The position numbers and the translations under genes are program-made. DNA of 64,000 bases, taken from the NCBI GenBank assembly GCA_019636385.1, contig JAHBXT010000008.1:25168-89167 (forward strand), written 5' to 3'. The notes beneath the pieces were generated by a model. It searched no databases. It was not told the DNA's origin and saw only the letters and a program-made list of their open reading frames with translations. Position 1 is the stretch's first letter. The number at the start of each line of letters is the position of its first letter. The DNA comes from Pirellulaceae bacterium. Lineage in GTDB: Bacteria; Planctomycetota; Planctomycetia; Pirellulales; Pirellulaceae. Below are positions 29,618 through 38,991 of the stretch, piece by piece.

Positions 29618-29706
29618 CGGAGAGGACAGGATTCGAACCTGCGGACCGGTTTGACCCGGTCGGTTCATTAGCAATGAACTGCTTTCGACCACTCAGCCAC
29701 CTCTCC
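29618..29706 (-). tRNA. tRNA-Ser (GCT)
   Basis: The 89-nt gene has a complete cloverleaf: acceptor GGAGAGG/CCTCTCC, anticodon stem GTTCA/TGAAC around loop TTGCTAA (anticodon GCT, reads AGC/AGU), and a long variable arm GACCGG/CCGGTC, the hallmark of class II tRNAs. The T arm is GCAGG-TTCGAAT-CCTGT with a G discriminator. No CCA is encoded. It is convergent with the CDF gene. Confidence 0.96.
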
Positions 29707-30165
29707 GAATTCCGGTTGCTACCTTACAGAGCTCTCCCAATTCTACAAAGAGCACTCTGAACAGTTTTCCTAAAACAGTTTTCTCTGAACAGGCCACGCT
29801 GATTTCCAAGCCGGAATCGCCGACTGGTTACCATGTGGACTGCCGCTGCACCGAACTGTAGCCAACTGGATGGGAATGCACGGGCGGTGCGCTACACCGG
29901 TTGGCTGGAAGCCTATTATCTAAGCAGATTAACGAAAATCCGCAACCTGTCTTGGCCGGTTTTTTCTACAAATGCGATTGGTCAACGGCTGGCCCAACAC
30001 GCTTCTCAGGGCAGATTCACCAGCCTGCAATCGTAACAATTTTTCCGTGTGTGCCTGCGTGCGTGGTAGGCCACACTGTGGTGACATCTATAATTAGGAA
30101 TCTGCAATCACTCGCTTGGTTCGTCTCATGGACGTATATTGATCCAATTACTGGAAGGAATTTGA
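29707..30165. other. Intergenic region without recognised content
   Basis: This 459-base stretch runs between tRNA-Ser and the HtrA-containing operon. No gene was supported. The promoter for the operon is presumably near its right end. Confidence 0.4.
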
Positions 30166-31350
30166 ATGCTGCTCAGCAAGGTTGGGTTGCTCCTCACGTG
30201 CCTATTGGCGTCGCAGCCAACCACGATCGAATATTTCCCAGCCCAAGCGACGACACCCTCCACCGCTCAACTGGTGTCGTTGGGCTCGCGGCAAATCGAA
30301 TTAACTGTAGGCGGCCAGTCACGACAAATAGCGTTGACAAGTCTGCGCAGCTTGCGATTTCCCGGGCACCGCGTCGAACAGAGTCCGTCGTCGTCGATCG
30401 TCATTCGACTGTTGGATGGTAGCCGCATTGCTCCACGTGCCGTCGTTAGTAGCGAGGCGAATCTGGACCTTGACCTGGGGCCAGAGACAAAAGTCACGCT
30501 TTCGATGCGTCAATTGGCCTCTGTCCAATTTCAGGCGCTCAGCCCGGCCCAGCAAAATCAATGGGATGCGATCATGGATTCGCGGATCAGCGGAGACACG
30601 TTAGTCTTGATTCGCTCGCCCGAGTCGCTGGACAAGATCGAAGGTTCAGTTGGGCAAATAGGGCCCGAGACAATTGAATTTGACTTTGCTGGTCAGAAGA
30701 TAGCAGCACCACGTGCGAAACTGGCTGGGCTGCGACTGTTGAATCCAGCGATAGCCGCCGCAACAACCAGTGGTGTCGTCCGCGACGTTTGGGGAAATGT
30801 ATGGAATGCTGCCAGCTTGGAATGTGGGGCTGGTAGCGATACCGTTACTCTTGCTTTAACTGGCGGTGCCACTGTCAACCTACCATTGCACAGCCTGCTG
30901 GAAATCGACTTTTCGGTTGGCAGCCTAAAGTACATCGCAGACCTGTCGCCGTTGGCTCACGAGCGACTGGCGGGCATGGAACTCAAGCTGCCAATCGTAG
31001 GCGGTGAGCAGTTGTTTGGCGCTCAGACTGTGCAGTTGCCCAAAGGCAATGGTCCAAGTCTGTGCTTTATTGGCAGCGGAACGGTTACCTATCGCGTGCC
31101 CAAGGACTATTGTCGATTGGAAGGTTCGGTCTATTTGGCACCTACGGGCAACCGCTTCACCGCCTGCAAGGCTCAAGTCAAAATGGAAAATGAAGTGTTG
31201 TGGGAGCAATTGTTGGAACAACCCAGGCAGAGGGTGGAATTGAACTTGGACGTTCAACCGGACACGCGCATCCAACTGAGCGTCATCCCCCAAGTCCAAT
31301 TCCCGGTTGGCGACGTGGTAGTGTGGGAAGAAATACGTTTGCTGAAGTAA
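30166..31350 (+). CDS. Secreted NPCBM-like domain protein, first gene of the HtrA operon
   Basis: The protein has 394 residues with a short signal peptide (about 1-16). Two or three repeated beta modules contain R-x-L-x-G-S/T motifs (LTSLRSLRFPG, VIRLLDGSRIAPRAVV, TLALTGGATVNLPLHSLLEIDFS). The C-terminal 120 residues look like the NPCBM/NEW2 carbohydrate-binding-associated fold (GSGTVTYRVPKDYCRLEGSVYLAP, DTRIQLSVIPQVQFPVGDVVVWEEI). It lies 64 bases before the first protease gene in the same direction. A cell-surface or substrate-binding role is inferred; no catalytic motif is seen. Confidence 0.65.
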   Translation: MLLSKVGLLLTCLLASQPTTIEYFPAQATTPSTAQLVSLGSRQIELTVGGQSRQIALTSLRSLRFPGHRVEQSPSSSIVIRLLDGSRIAPRAVVSSEANLDLDLGPETKVTLSMRQLASVQFQALSPAQQNQWDAIMDSRISGDTLVLIRSPESLDKIEGSVGQIGPETIEFDFAGQKIAAPRAKLAGLRLLNPAIAAATTSGVVRDVWGNVWNAASLECGAGSDTVTLALTGGATVNLPLHSLLEIDFSVGSLKYIADLSPLAHERLAGMELKLPIVGGEQLFGAQTVQLPKGNGPSLCFIGSGTVTYRVPKDYCRLEGSVYLAPTGNRFTACKAQVKMENEVLWEQLLEQPRQRVELNLDVQPDTRIQLSVIPQVQFPVGDVVVWEEIRLLK

Positions 31351-31414
31351 CGGCTAACCGTTTCATCCCGTTCTTGCAAGTCTGTGCCTCGCAAATGAAT
31401 GTTGACCTGTTGCC

Positions 31415-33361
31415 ATGAATGGCCGCTTATCGAAGATTGAATGTGTGGGCCGCCTGTTCGGCTGGTTCTTGGCTGTCATGCCGCTGGCTGCCCCGTGCCA
31501 AGTTGCCTCAGCCGACCAGGCGACGGCATCGGTACCTGACCAAGTGCTGGTGGCGCAGGCTAGTCGCATTCAGATTATGCAGCGAGCGGCTGCAGCCACC
31601 GTGTCAGTTTTTGGGCTGGACGGCGGGGGTGGCGGCAGTGGAGTGCTAATCAGCCCGGACGGATTTGCTCTGACAAATTATCACGTGTCCAGCGCTTGCG
31701 GCGATCACATGCGCTGCGGACTTAGCGACGGGCGGATGTATGACGCGGTGATCGTGGGCGTAGACGCGGTGGGCGATCTCTCGCTGATACAACTGCTTGG
31801 GCGCGACGATTTTCCGACTGCGCCCCTGGGCGATAGCGACCGAGTGCAAGTGGGCCATTGGTGTTTTTCCGCTGGCAACCCTTTCGGATTGGCTTCCAAC
31901 CTCCAGCCTTCGATCAGCTTGGGAATGATCAGCGGTACGGGGCGCTACCAATACCCGGCAGGCACAATCCTGGAATATGCCGATTGCATTCAGACCGATG
32001 CTGCCGTCAACCCTGGAAATTCAGGTGGTCCTCTGTTCAATCTGGCGGGTGAAATCATTGGCATCAACGGACGCTGCTCCTTCGAGAAGCGCGGACGCAT
32101 CAATGTCGGTGTGGGATACGCGATCAGCATCAACCAGATCCGTACTTTTCTGAATTTGCTACACAGCGGACGTCTGCTGGATCACGCAACATTGGGCGCG
32201 ACGGTGTCCTCGGACGATTCCGGCCGGGTGTTGGTTAGCAATATACTCAGTAGCAGCGACGCCTATCGGCGCGGCATGCGCTACGGAGATGAAGTCCTGC
32301 GACTGGCCGATCGCGAGGTCACCAGCGCCAATGTCTTCAAAAACATTCTGGGAACGCTGCCCAGAGAACTGCGTGTGCCGGTCGAAATTCGCCGCGCAGG
32401 ACAAAACCAAACGTTGTTGGTACGACTGGCCGGCGTGCACTCAACAACCCAGTTGATTGAAATCGTGCGCATGGGATTGGACGGCGGACCACCTAGACCA
32501 GACAAGAAACCTCACCCGGAAAAACCAAAGCGCGGCGAGCCAGACAAGCATGATTCCGATGCGTCCGAGAGTCACGATTCGGCAGCCGATGAAAATGAGC
32601 CTGACAGCGAATCCAGCAGCGCTGAGCTGGCACAACTTGCACCAAACAGAAAATTAGTTCAATCCATGCTGGAACTCAGACCAGGCTTTTCCAACTACTT
32701 CTACAATCGACGTCTACGGCAACAAGTATGGTCCGAAGTGCAATCCCTGGGCGATTTTTCCGCGTCTGGCATATGGAAGATTTCTGGACGTCTAGCGGGT
32801 GAGTCTACACCCGTCGAATTAGAAATAGGTGCCGATGGCGCGGCCATTGAGTTGGGTAGCCGTCGCAGCGAATTAAGTGGTACCTTATCCGACGCAATCG
32901 CTGCGCGTAAGCAGGGCGGATTATTGGTGGCGATGCGAGCCCTGCGAGAATTGCTACTGCTCGGTCCAGAAAAGATTGGCGACTCTGTATACCTTGGTAG
33001 ACTGCCAGTCTATCAAACTCAATCGCTACGTTTGGCCGAACAACCGTGGCACCATGCTATAGAAACGGGCTGGTACGACGTTCGCGTTCGCTATCATTGG
33101 GATTCGGGCAATCAGGCGATTTCACTAATTGAGGTTTATGGCGACGAAGGCGTCGATCCTGCTGAAGTCTATCTGGATCGGTACGGACCGGTGGGCGATT
33201 CGCCGAGCCATCGTTTTCCCAGCCGAATTCGACTGCAATACGGCGCGGAAATCGCATTGGCCATCGAAATAGTTCAAACAGACATCGGCTTAAAGTCTCC
33301 TGCCGACTCGGCCAGTACCGATGCAGAGGCGGCGCAACCCGCCGAGGAGTCATCACCATGA
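31415..33361 (+). CDS. HtrA/DegP-type serine protease with PDZ and long C-terminal extension (intact triad)
   Basis: The protein has 648 residues with a signal peptide to about residue 33. The trypsin-like domain holds all three catalytic residues: His90 (ALTNYHV), Asp121 (VGDLSLIQL) and Ser203 (NPGNSGGPLF). A PDZ domain follows (about 245-345; VLVSNILSSSDAYRRGMRYGDEVLRLADREV), then a charged Lys/Asp/Glu/Ser linker (365-410) and a 200-residue C-terminal domain of unknown type. HtrA proteases degrade or refold misfolded envelope proteins. The stop overlaps the next start (ATGA), so this gene and the next two are translationally coupled. Confidence 0.9.
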   Translation: MNGRLSKIECVGRLFGWFLAVMPLAAPCQVASADQATASVPDQVLVAQASRIQIMQRAAAATVSVFGLDGGGGGSGVLISPDGFALTNYHVSSACGDHMRCGLSDGRMYDAVIVGVDAVGDLSLIQLLGRDDFPTAPLGDSDRVQVGHWCFSAGNPFGLASNLQPSISLGMISGTGRYQYPAGTILEYADCIQTDAAVNPGNSGGPLFNLAGEIIGINGRCSFEKRGRINVGVGYAISINQIRTFLNLLHSGRLLDHATLGATVSSDDSGRVLVSNILSSSDAYRRGMRYGDEVLRLADREVTSANVFKNILGTLPRELRVPVEIRRAGQNQTLLVRLAGVHSTTQLIEIVRMGLDGGPPRPDKKPHPEKPKRGEPDKHDSDASESHDSAADENEPDSESSSAELAQLAPNRKLVQSMLELRPGFSNYFYNRRLRQQVWSEVQSLGDFSASGIWKISGRLAGESTPVELEIGADGAAIELGSRRSELSGTLSDAIAARKQGGLLVAMRALRELLLLGPEKIGDSVYLGRLPVYQTQSLRLAEQPWHHAIETGWYDVRVRYHWDSGNQAISLIEVYGDEGVDPAEVYLDRYGPVGDSPSHRFPSRIRLQYGAEIALAIEIVQTDIGLKSPADSASTDAEAAQPAEESSP

Positions 33362-34461
33362 GTGGAGTCGGGTTCCGTGCAGTTCCACCATCTAGCAACG
33401 GTGGCTACTTGATCCATGATGGTTTCGGCAAGTTGTATCTTGTCGCACGTGCAGTTAAAGATTTAACGTGGTCGATTTTTCTAGGCGTGTGTCTGTGCTC
33501 GCGATGCGGACTAGCCCAAGTGGCCGAACTGGGCTCGGTGCATCAGACATCGCTGACCAGCGAACTGAAAACGGTCAAATTATATGGTGCGGGCCGAGCG
33601 GCATTGGATGCGTATCAAAGCGGATTCTTCTTCTCGGCAGAGGGGCACATCGCTACGGTATGGAGCACAGTACTGGATGTAGCCGACGTTATCGCTGTGA
33701 CTAGCGACGGTCGAAGAATGCAGGCTCAGGTATTGGGTATTGATCCCAATCTTGAAATTGCTGTGTTAAAGGCCGATCAACCGCCACCAGCCTACTTTTC
33801 ATTCGACGACGCGGCCGATGCGCTGCCAGGGCAGCGGGTCTTGGCCTTTAGCAATCTGTTCGGGATTGCTGCCGGCAGCGAACGCTTAAGCGTTCAAAAA
33901 GGAGTTGTCATGACGGTGACCCCCTTGCGGGCGCGGCGTGGCAATTTTCAATCGGTGTATCAGGGTCCAGCGCTAATCGTGGATGCGATGACCAACAACC
34001 CCGGTGCCGCCGGCGGCGCGCTAACCAACCTGCAGGGACAACTGTTGGGCATCTTGGGCAAAGAGTTACGCGATACTAGCGCCAATATTTGGATCAACTA
34101 CGCGATACCCGTCAGCCAATTCAAGGCATCGGCAATCAGTCTAGTCGAGGGCAAGTCGATTGCCCGTGTTCAGGCGACTCGACGTCCAGCCGATCGGCCA
34201 ACCAGTCTGTCGCTACTGGGTATTGGATTGATTCCCAATGTACTCAACAAAACGCCGGCGTACGTGGACTTGGTGCAACCCAGCTCGCGAGCCGCAGCAG
34301 CCGGTCTGCAGCCCGATGACCTGATTCTGTTCGTCAATTCCCGTCGAGTGCCTGCGCAAGCGTTGTTGTTCGAGGAGTTGGGCTTTATCGATCAGGGTGA
34401 TTCCGTTTCGCTGATGATTCAGCGCGGCAGTGAACTCAAGGAGCTGGTGATTCGTCCATGA
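33358..34461 (+). CDS. Catalytically dead HtrA paralogue with PDZ (pseudoprotease)
   Basis: The protein has 367 residues with the HtrA fold order kept, but all three catalytic positions changed relative to the upstream paralogue: His to Ser103 (HIATVWSTV), Asp to Glu133 (DPNLEIAVLK), and Ser to Ala218 (NNPGAAGGAL). The Gly frame around the oxyanion loop remains. A C-terminal PDZ domain is present (about 280-365; YVDLVQPSSRAAAAGLQPDDLILFVNSRRV). The N-terminus has a hydrophobic segment (about 36-50) compatible with export or anchoring. It overlaps both neighbours by four bases. A regulatory or scaffold role beside the intact protease is inferred. Confidence 0.85.
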   Translation: MSGVGFRAVPPSSNGGYLIHDGFGKLYLVARAVKDLTWSIFLGVCLCSRCGLAQVAELGSVHQTSLTSELKTVKLYGAGRAALDAYQSGFFFSAEGHIATVWSTVLDVADVIAVTSDGRRMQAQVLGIDPNLEIAVLKADQPPPAYFSFDDAADALPGQRVLAFSNLFGIAAGSERLSVQKGVVMTVTPLRARRGNFQSVYQGPALIVDAMTNNPGAAGGALTNLQGQLLGILGKELRDTSANIWINYAIPVSQFKASAISLVEGKSIARVQATRRPADRPTSLSLLGIGLIPNVLNKTPAYVDLVQPSSRAAAAGLQPDDLILFVNSRRVPAQALLFEELGFIDQGDSVSLMIQRGSELKELVIRP

Positions 34462-36446
34462 GTAACGTCCACAAGCAGATGCCACTGAACCGCTTGGTGC
34501 TATATGCCGTGCTGTGGGGCTGGCCCTGGACCGGATATGCTGCGACCGCGTTTGCGCAGACAACCGACGATAGCGTGATACTGCAGGCTGAACAGCAAGC
34601 GCTCCGCCAGGCCGCTGACAGCGCATCGAAGTACGTGGTGCAGATCGAAACGTTTGGCGGCCTTGATAGAATTGAGGAGCAATCTGTCGCCGAAGGTCCA
34701 ACCACAGGCACTATCGTGGGTTCAGACGGCTGGGTCATCACCTCGCTGCATGCCTTGCGGCAACAACCAGCATCCATTCTGGTGGCTTTAGGCGATGGCC
34801 AGCGCGTGGCAGCCAGAGTCGTCGCCCGCGACTTTTCGCGCGAGTTGGCTCTGCTGAAGCTGGAAACCGCAGCTGTACTGCCCGCAGCTCCCGCCAGCGA
34901 CCTAGGGCAGTTGCGGGTAGGGCAGTGGTGCATTGCCATCGGCAAAACGTACGACCCTCAATCCATAACTCAGTCGCACGGCATCATCAGCGCATTGGGA
35001 AGAGCATACGGACGCGCCGTTCAGACCGATGCTAAAGTTTCACCAATCAACTACGGAGGTCCGCTGGTCGACCTCCACGGGCAGGTGATTGGAATACTAG
35101 CTCCAATTGCAGCCAGTGAAATGCTGGAGGGCGACGGATCCGTTCTGTATGATTCGGGAATCGGATTCGCCATACCACTAACAGACGTTTTGCAACGGCT
35201 GCCCACCATGCAAGCTGGCGAAGACATTCATCCCGGTCGTTTGGGAATTGTCGCACGCTCGCAGAATGACCTGGAAGGTCCTGTCAGATTGTCGGGTTCA
35301 GCGCCCGGATCGCCGGCGGCTCGGGCCGGAGTCTTGCGCGGCGACGTGGTCATCCAGGCCCAGGGGATGGCCGTCCAGCGATTGGCCGATTTGCGACAGG
35401 CACTAGCCCAGACAGACGCCGGTCAGCAGTTCGAACTGGGCGTATTGCGAGACGGCAAACGCGTAACACTCAACTGCCAGCTTGTGGCGGAAATCCCGAC
35501 CTATCGTCGGCGTTATTTGGGACTGCGAGTAGAAGCAGCCAGTGATGGATTGAAAGTAACGTCGGTTGCCAAAGGCTCTCCAGCAGAGCGCGCCGGACTG
35601 CGTGCCGACCAACTCTTGACGGACTGCAACGCACAGCCGCTACGAAGCGCAAGTGATTTGGCCCAATTACTGGCCGTGTCCGAACTGGGAATCCCACTAA
35701 CATTGTCGGTTCGCCCAGCGGACAGCCCAGCCTCGAAAAGCGTTACTATTGAACCTCAAAGCTGGCCGGCGCAATTGCCTGAGCAAGATTGGCCAGTTAT
35801 CGTCTACTCCGGTGCAGATGGGCAGCTAGACGAGAATGCGAAGGCACAAATAACCGAATTAAAACTAGCTGACATCCCCAACCAGATCGCGGCGATCATT
35901 CCTCCGGCTGTGGGCATGCGACCGCTGGGGTGTCTAATCCTCTTTGGTCAACCTGGCGAGACTGACTCAGAACGGCTCAAGAGCCAATGGGAAGAGTTCG
36001 CCAAGAACTATGGCTGGATCGTCGTTGCTCCGGCAGCGGCGGATCCGCAGGCTTGGTCGCGCGACGAAATCGAGTTGGCCGCGCGGCTACTGGCGAGGCT
36101 GGAGCAAGAGTATGTTTTAGACTCAAGACGTACGGTGATTGGGGGGATTGGTGTTGGTGGGCAGTTGGCGATCATGGCTGGCATGATGCACAGCCAGCGA
36201 GTGGCCGGAGTCTTTACACTGGGTACCGCGCTGCGGTCATTCGCACCTAGACAGCCCGGGGCACCGTTGCAAACCATGGATTTCTTGTTTGTGTCTGACA
36301 AACCTCTGGATCCGCTGGTCGAACGGCTGAATCGGCTCGGCTACGTGACTCATGCTGTGGTCGCTCCCGACATCGACACCAGCAAGTGGAATACGGTTCC
36401 GTTCGCCACACTAGCGCGCTGGCTGGAATCGCTCGGTCAGCTCTAA
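34458..36446 (+). CDS. HtrA-like pseudoprotease with two PDZ domains and degenerate hydrolase domain
   Basis: The protein has 662 residues. The trypsin-like domain keeps His98 (VITSLHAL) but has Glu129 in place of Asp (SRELALLKL) and Tyr199 in place of the nucleophile (PINYGGPL). Two PDZ domains follow (about 250-340 and 345-430). The C-terminal third (about 480-660) has an alpha/beta-hydrolase order (CLILFGQPGETD, WIVVAPAAADPQAW, RRTVIGGIGVGGQLAIMAG), but the elbow GxSxG reads GIGVG, so this nucleophile is lost too. Both enzyme-like domains are therefore probably inactive. The gene is translationally coupled to the previous one by ATGA and lies 19 bases before a small membrane-protein gene. 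Confidence 0.82.
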   Translation: MSNVHKQMPLNRLVLYAVLWGWPWTGYAATAFAQTTDDSVILQAEQQALRQAADSASKYVVQIETFGGLDRIEEQSVAEGPTTGTIVGSDGWVITSLHALRQQPASILVALGDGQRVAARVVARDFSRELALLKLETAAVLPAAPASDLGQLRVGQWCIAIGKTYDPQSITQSHGIISALGRAYGRAVQTDAKVSPINYGGPLVDLHGQVIGILAPIAASEMLEGDGSVLYDSGIGFAIPLTDVLQRLPTMQAGEDIHPGRLGIVARSQNDLEGPVRLSGSAPGSPAARAGVLRGDVVIQAQGMAVQRLADLRQALAQTDAGQQFELGVLRDGKRVTLNCQLVAEIPTYRRRYLGLRVEAASDGLKVTSVAKGSPAERAGLRADQLLTDCNAQPLRSASDLAQLLAVSELGIPLTLSVRPADSPASKSVTIEPQSWPAQLPEQDWPVIVYSGADGQLDENAKAQITELKLADIPNQIAAIIPPAVGMRPLGCLILFGQPGETDSERLKSQWEEFAKNYGWIVVAPAAADPQAWSRDEIELAARLLARLEQEYVLDSRRTVIGGIGVGGQLAIMAGMMHSQRVAGVFTLGTALRSFAPRQPGAPLQTMDFLFVSDKPLDPLVERLNRLGYVTHAVVAPDIDTSKWNTVPFATLARWLESLGQL

Positions 36447-36465
36447 CTCTCTGCAAACGACCTCC

Positions 36466-36843
36466 ATGCCCTCGTCACGAAAACATACCCCAACCGCCGA
36501 GCAGCAATGGCAGCGCGCGTTGCTAGCTGGAATAACTGTATTGTTGGCTGCAGTCGGAGTCGCTGTCCATTTTGTGCCATCACTGGACGCTGGCAGTGTA
36601 CGATTCATCGCGGGTACCACTTGGAAGGTGGCCGTGGTACTGGGCATCGCCTGGTTGGCGGCTCCTCAACTGGAGCGGTATGGCTGGGAACGCCTTCGCG
36701 GAACAATGCTAGCGGCTGTGGTGATAGTGATCATCTTGTATTCAATTCGCCCCCGGCTAGGCGCCCTGGCCGCCATCCTGGTTGTGTGTGGATCATTGTT
36801 AGTAGCATTGCTTGGTTGGATACGCCGATTCGTGCGGCCTTAA
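36466..36843 (+). CDS. Small membrane protein, last gene of the HtrA operon
   Basis: The protein has 125 residues with about four hydrophobic segments (LLAGITVLLAAVGVAVHFV, TWKVAVVLGIAWLAA, MLAAVVIVIILYSI, LAAILVVCGSLLVALLGWI) separated by basic loops. It begins 19 bases after the pseudoprotease gene, so it is probably co-transcribed. No family is recognised; a membrane anchor or accessory subunit for the protease group is one possibility. Confidence 0.65.
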   Translation: MPSSRKHTPTAEQQWQRALLAGITVLLAAVGVAVHFVPSLDAGSVRFIAGTTWKVAVVLGIAWLAAPQLERYGWERLRGTMLAAVVIVIILYSIRPRLGALAAILVVCGSLLVALLGWIRRFVRP

Positions 36844-37427
36844 GTCAATTATTTTGAATTGCCACACCCAGTGTTTGAATTGCCACACTCTGGGCGTCGG
36901 CCGCCAGGGCGCCCGCAAACTTTACCGATGTTGCCTGACTGTTGTGTAAGAAAGCTGCGACCTGAGAGGTCTATCTGATTTTTCTGGCTAGACCGTCAAA
37001 ATTGTAAAAAACGTTACCTGATTCCAGGATCGCTTGCCGAAACTTAACCCCGGATAGACTTCTCAACAGTTCCGGTGAAATGGTGTCTGTTTGGAAGTCG
37101 CGACCGTGCACAAAGGGGGGCAATCTTTTGATGCGCGTCGGCACATTCTGCGAAAACTGATCGCAGCGGAAGCGCGTGAGACCATGCGCTGCCGGGGGCC
37201 GATAGGCTAGGGCGGTTGAACCCTCAACGCGCACGGTCGACGTGACTAGGACTTATCTCAAGCAATAGCGACGTGGCGACACATAGCGTGCGTCTGCCTG
37301 AGGACCATTTATTCCCGCAAATACGATGCCGCCTGGCACTGGTCGACGTGAGTCCTAGACCAGTTCTGCCTTGGCAGTTGACTCGATTGTGGATACTCGA
37401 AAGCAAAGATCTTAGGAGGGGTTTCCG
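36844..37427. other. Intergenic region with tandem direct repeat and duplicated GGTCGACGTGA
   Basis: This 584-base stretch has no convincing gene; an 87-codon minus-strand frame (36971-37234) has no recognisable domain. Two exact copies of TTTGAATTGCCACAC start at 36853 and 36874 (21-base period). GGTCGACGTGA occurs at 37235 and 37341, followed by CTAGGACT and its inverse AGTCCTAG respectively. Confidence 0.5.
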
Positions 37428-38495
37428 ATGCGACGATTTCTCTGTGGCGCGTTGATGGCGTCGATTACGGCTGCGGCGCCGGCCTGGGCGCTGGGCGGAG
37501 ACCGTGAGATCGCTCAAGCTGTATTGTCCGAGCTGGAACATTTCAAGCAAGCCGGGCAGCTGAAAGGATTTGACGTCAATATCCAGGTAGACCAAGGCGT
37601 AGTCTACTTATCCGGCGAAGTTGCCAATCACAAGCAGCGAACGTTGATTACGGCCGCTGCGGCCAACGCTGTGGGCGTCAATAACGTGGTCAATGATATT
37701 TTCATGCGTACGACACCTGCCACACCAACCTCTCAGGCGGTAGGTGCTGATCGTTCAAACGACCGAGTAGCTCCGGCTTCGACCAGTCCTACACGTGAAG
37801 ACATTGCAGTAACCGATCTAATCTACGACAAGCTCGCATGGGCCAAGTCGGCAGGTAAGCTACGTGGATTTGAACTGGATATCAGTACGATCCATGGTGA
37901 TGTTTGGCTGCGAGGCAGCGTTGCCACTGAGGCCCAGAAGACACTGGTATTGGATGTCGCTCGGCATACGCCTGGCGTGTCGCGAGTTATTGATGAAATC
38001 TCCATTAGCGGCGCAAACCGTGTGCAACCCGCTTCGGCTGACACACCTCAGTACCCGATGAGCGCTGGGGCTCCGCAACCTGTCCCGCCGTCTCCGGTAC
38101 CGACCAGTCAGCGCCCCATACCTCAAGCTGCCAGCATGCCGGTCATGGGACATCCTATGCCTACAGCACCTCAACCGTTTGCTCCTAGCGGCCTGGCAAG
38201 TCATATGGTGCGAGGCGGAGCGGTTGTCAACAATCCGGCTCCCATGCAGTACGGCGGTGCTGAAATTGGTATGGGCGCTCCGCGCTACGATCAACCGAAC
38301 CTGCCCAATTATGCCTGGCCTAGTTACGCGGCCTACCCCAACTATGCTGCGGTCACCTATCCGAAGCAGTACAGCCCCTCGGCGTGGCCCTACATTGGAC
38401 CGTTTTATCCCTATCCACAAGTTCCGTTGGGTTGGCGCAAGGTATGCCTGCAATGGGATGATGGCCTGTGGTATTTGGACTTCACTAGCAAGTAA
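37428..38495 (+). CDS. Secreted protein with two BON domains and Pro/Tyr-rich tail
   Basis: The protein has 355 residues. A signal peptide ends near AWALGG. Two BON domains follow (about 25-88: ELEHFKQAGQLKGFDVNIQVDQGVVYLSGEVANHKQRTL; about 122-188: AKSAGKLRGFELDISTIHGDVWLRGSVATEAQKTLVL). They share the same K-x-G-K/Q-L-R/K-GFE/D phrase, suggesting duplication. The tail is rich in Pro, Met, Tyr and Ala. A strong AGGAGG lies eight bases before the ATG. A periplasmic or outer-membrane-associated role is inferred from the domain. Confidence 0.78.
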   Translation: MRRFLCGALMASITAAAPAWALGGDREIAQAVLSELEHFKQAGQLKGFDVNIQVDQGVVYLSGEVANHKQRTLITAAAANAVGVNNVVNDIFMRTTPATPTSQAVGADRSNDRVAPASTSPTREDIAVTDLIYDKLAWAKSAGKLRGFELDISTIHGDVWLRGSVATEAQKTLVLDVARHTPGVSRVIDEISISGANRVQPASADTPQYPMSAGAPQPVPPSPVPTSQRPIPQAASMPVMGHPMPTAPQPFAPSGLASHMVRGGAVVNNPAPMQYGGAEIGMGAPRYDQPNLPNYAWPSYAAYPNYAAVTYPKQYSPSAWPYIGPFYPYPQVPLGWRKVCLQWDDGLWYLDFTSK

Positions 38496-38579
38496 CGAAT
38501 CAGCCGTTTTGATTCGTGAGTCCGTAAGCATGTGACAAGCCTGTAACAGCCTCGAAAAAATCGCGTGACCCGTCCCGCT

Positions 38580-38611
38580 GACCCGGCAGACACCCAGTAT
38601 TCTGCCGGGTC
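38580..38611. other. Stem-loop downstream of BON gene
   Basis: A perfect 11-bp stem (GACCCGGCAGA / TCTGCCGGGTC) with a 10-base loop lies 85 bases after the stop. It lacks a T-run, so it may be an RNA-stabilising hairpin or a weak terminator. Confidence 0.5.
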
Positions 38612-38991
38612 AAGTCATTTGCAGACGGCCAGAATTGGTTGGTTGATCTCGACGACCGGGCTAGGACTCGATGGCGGTCGCGTCTGCATTGGCAGTTGTG
38701 CCTGCCGGACGAACGCATCTATCAGGCATTGAATGACCGACGAGACAATGCAAGCAATATCCGGCAGCCACCGCCCAATACCGGATTAGCTCAGCAAAAT
38801 CTGAAAAACCCGCAAGTTTTGCGCACTTTAACAACGATATAGCAATTAGATCGGAGCCAGCAGCCGATTTCGTATCTACTTTCGCATGAACCAACTGTGC
38901 ATGTAGTAGAGCGGAATGTGTATTTGCCGGGTGGGCCACGGGCTGCTGCCAAACCTTCGACAAGCACTGAATGGACACGAGGGATCGTTCG

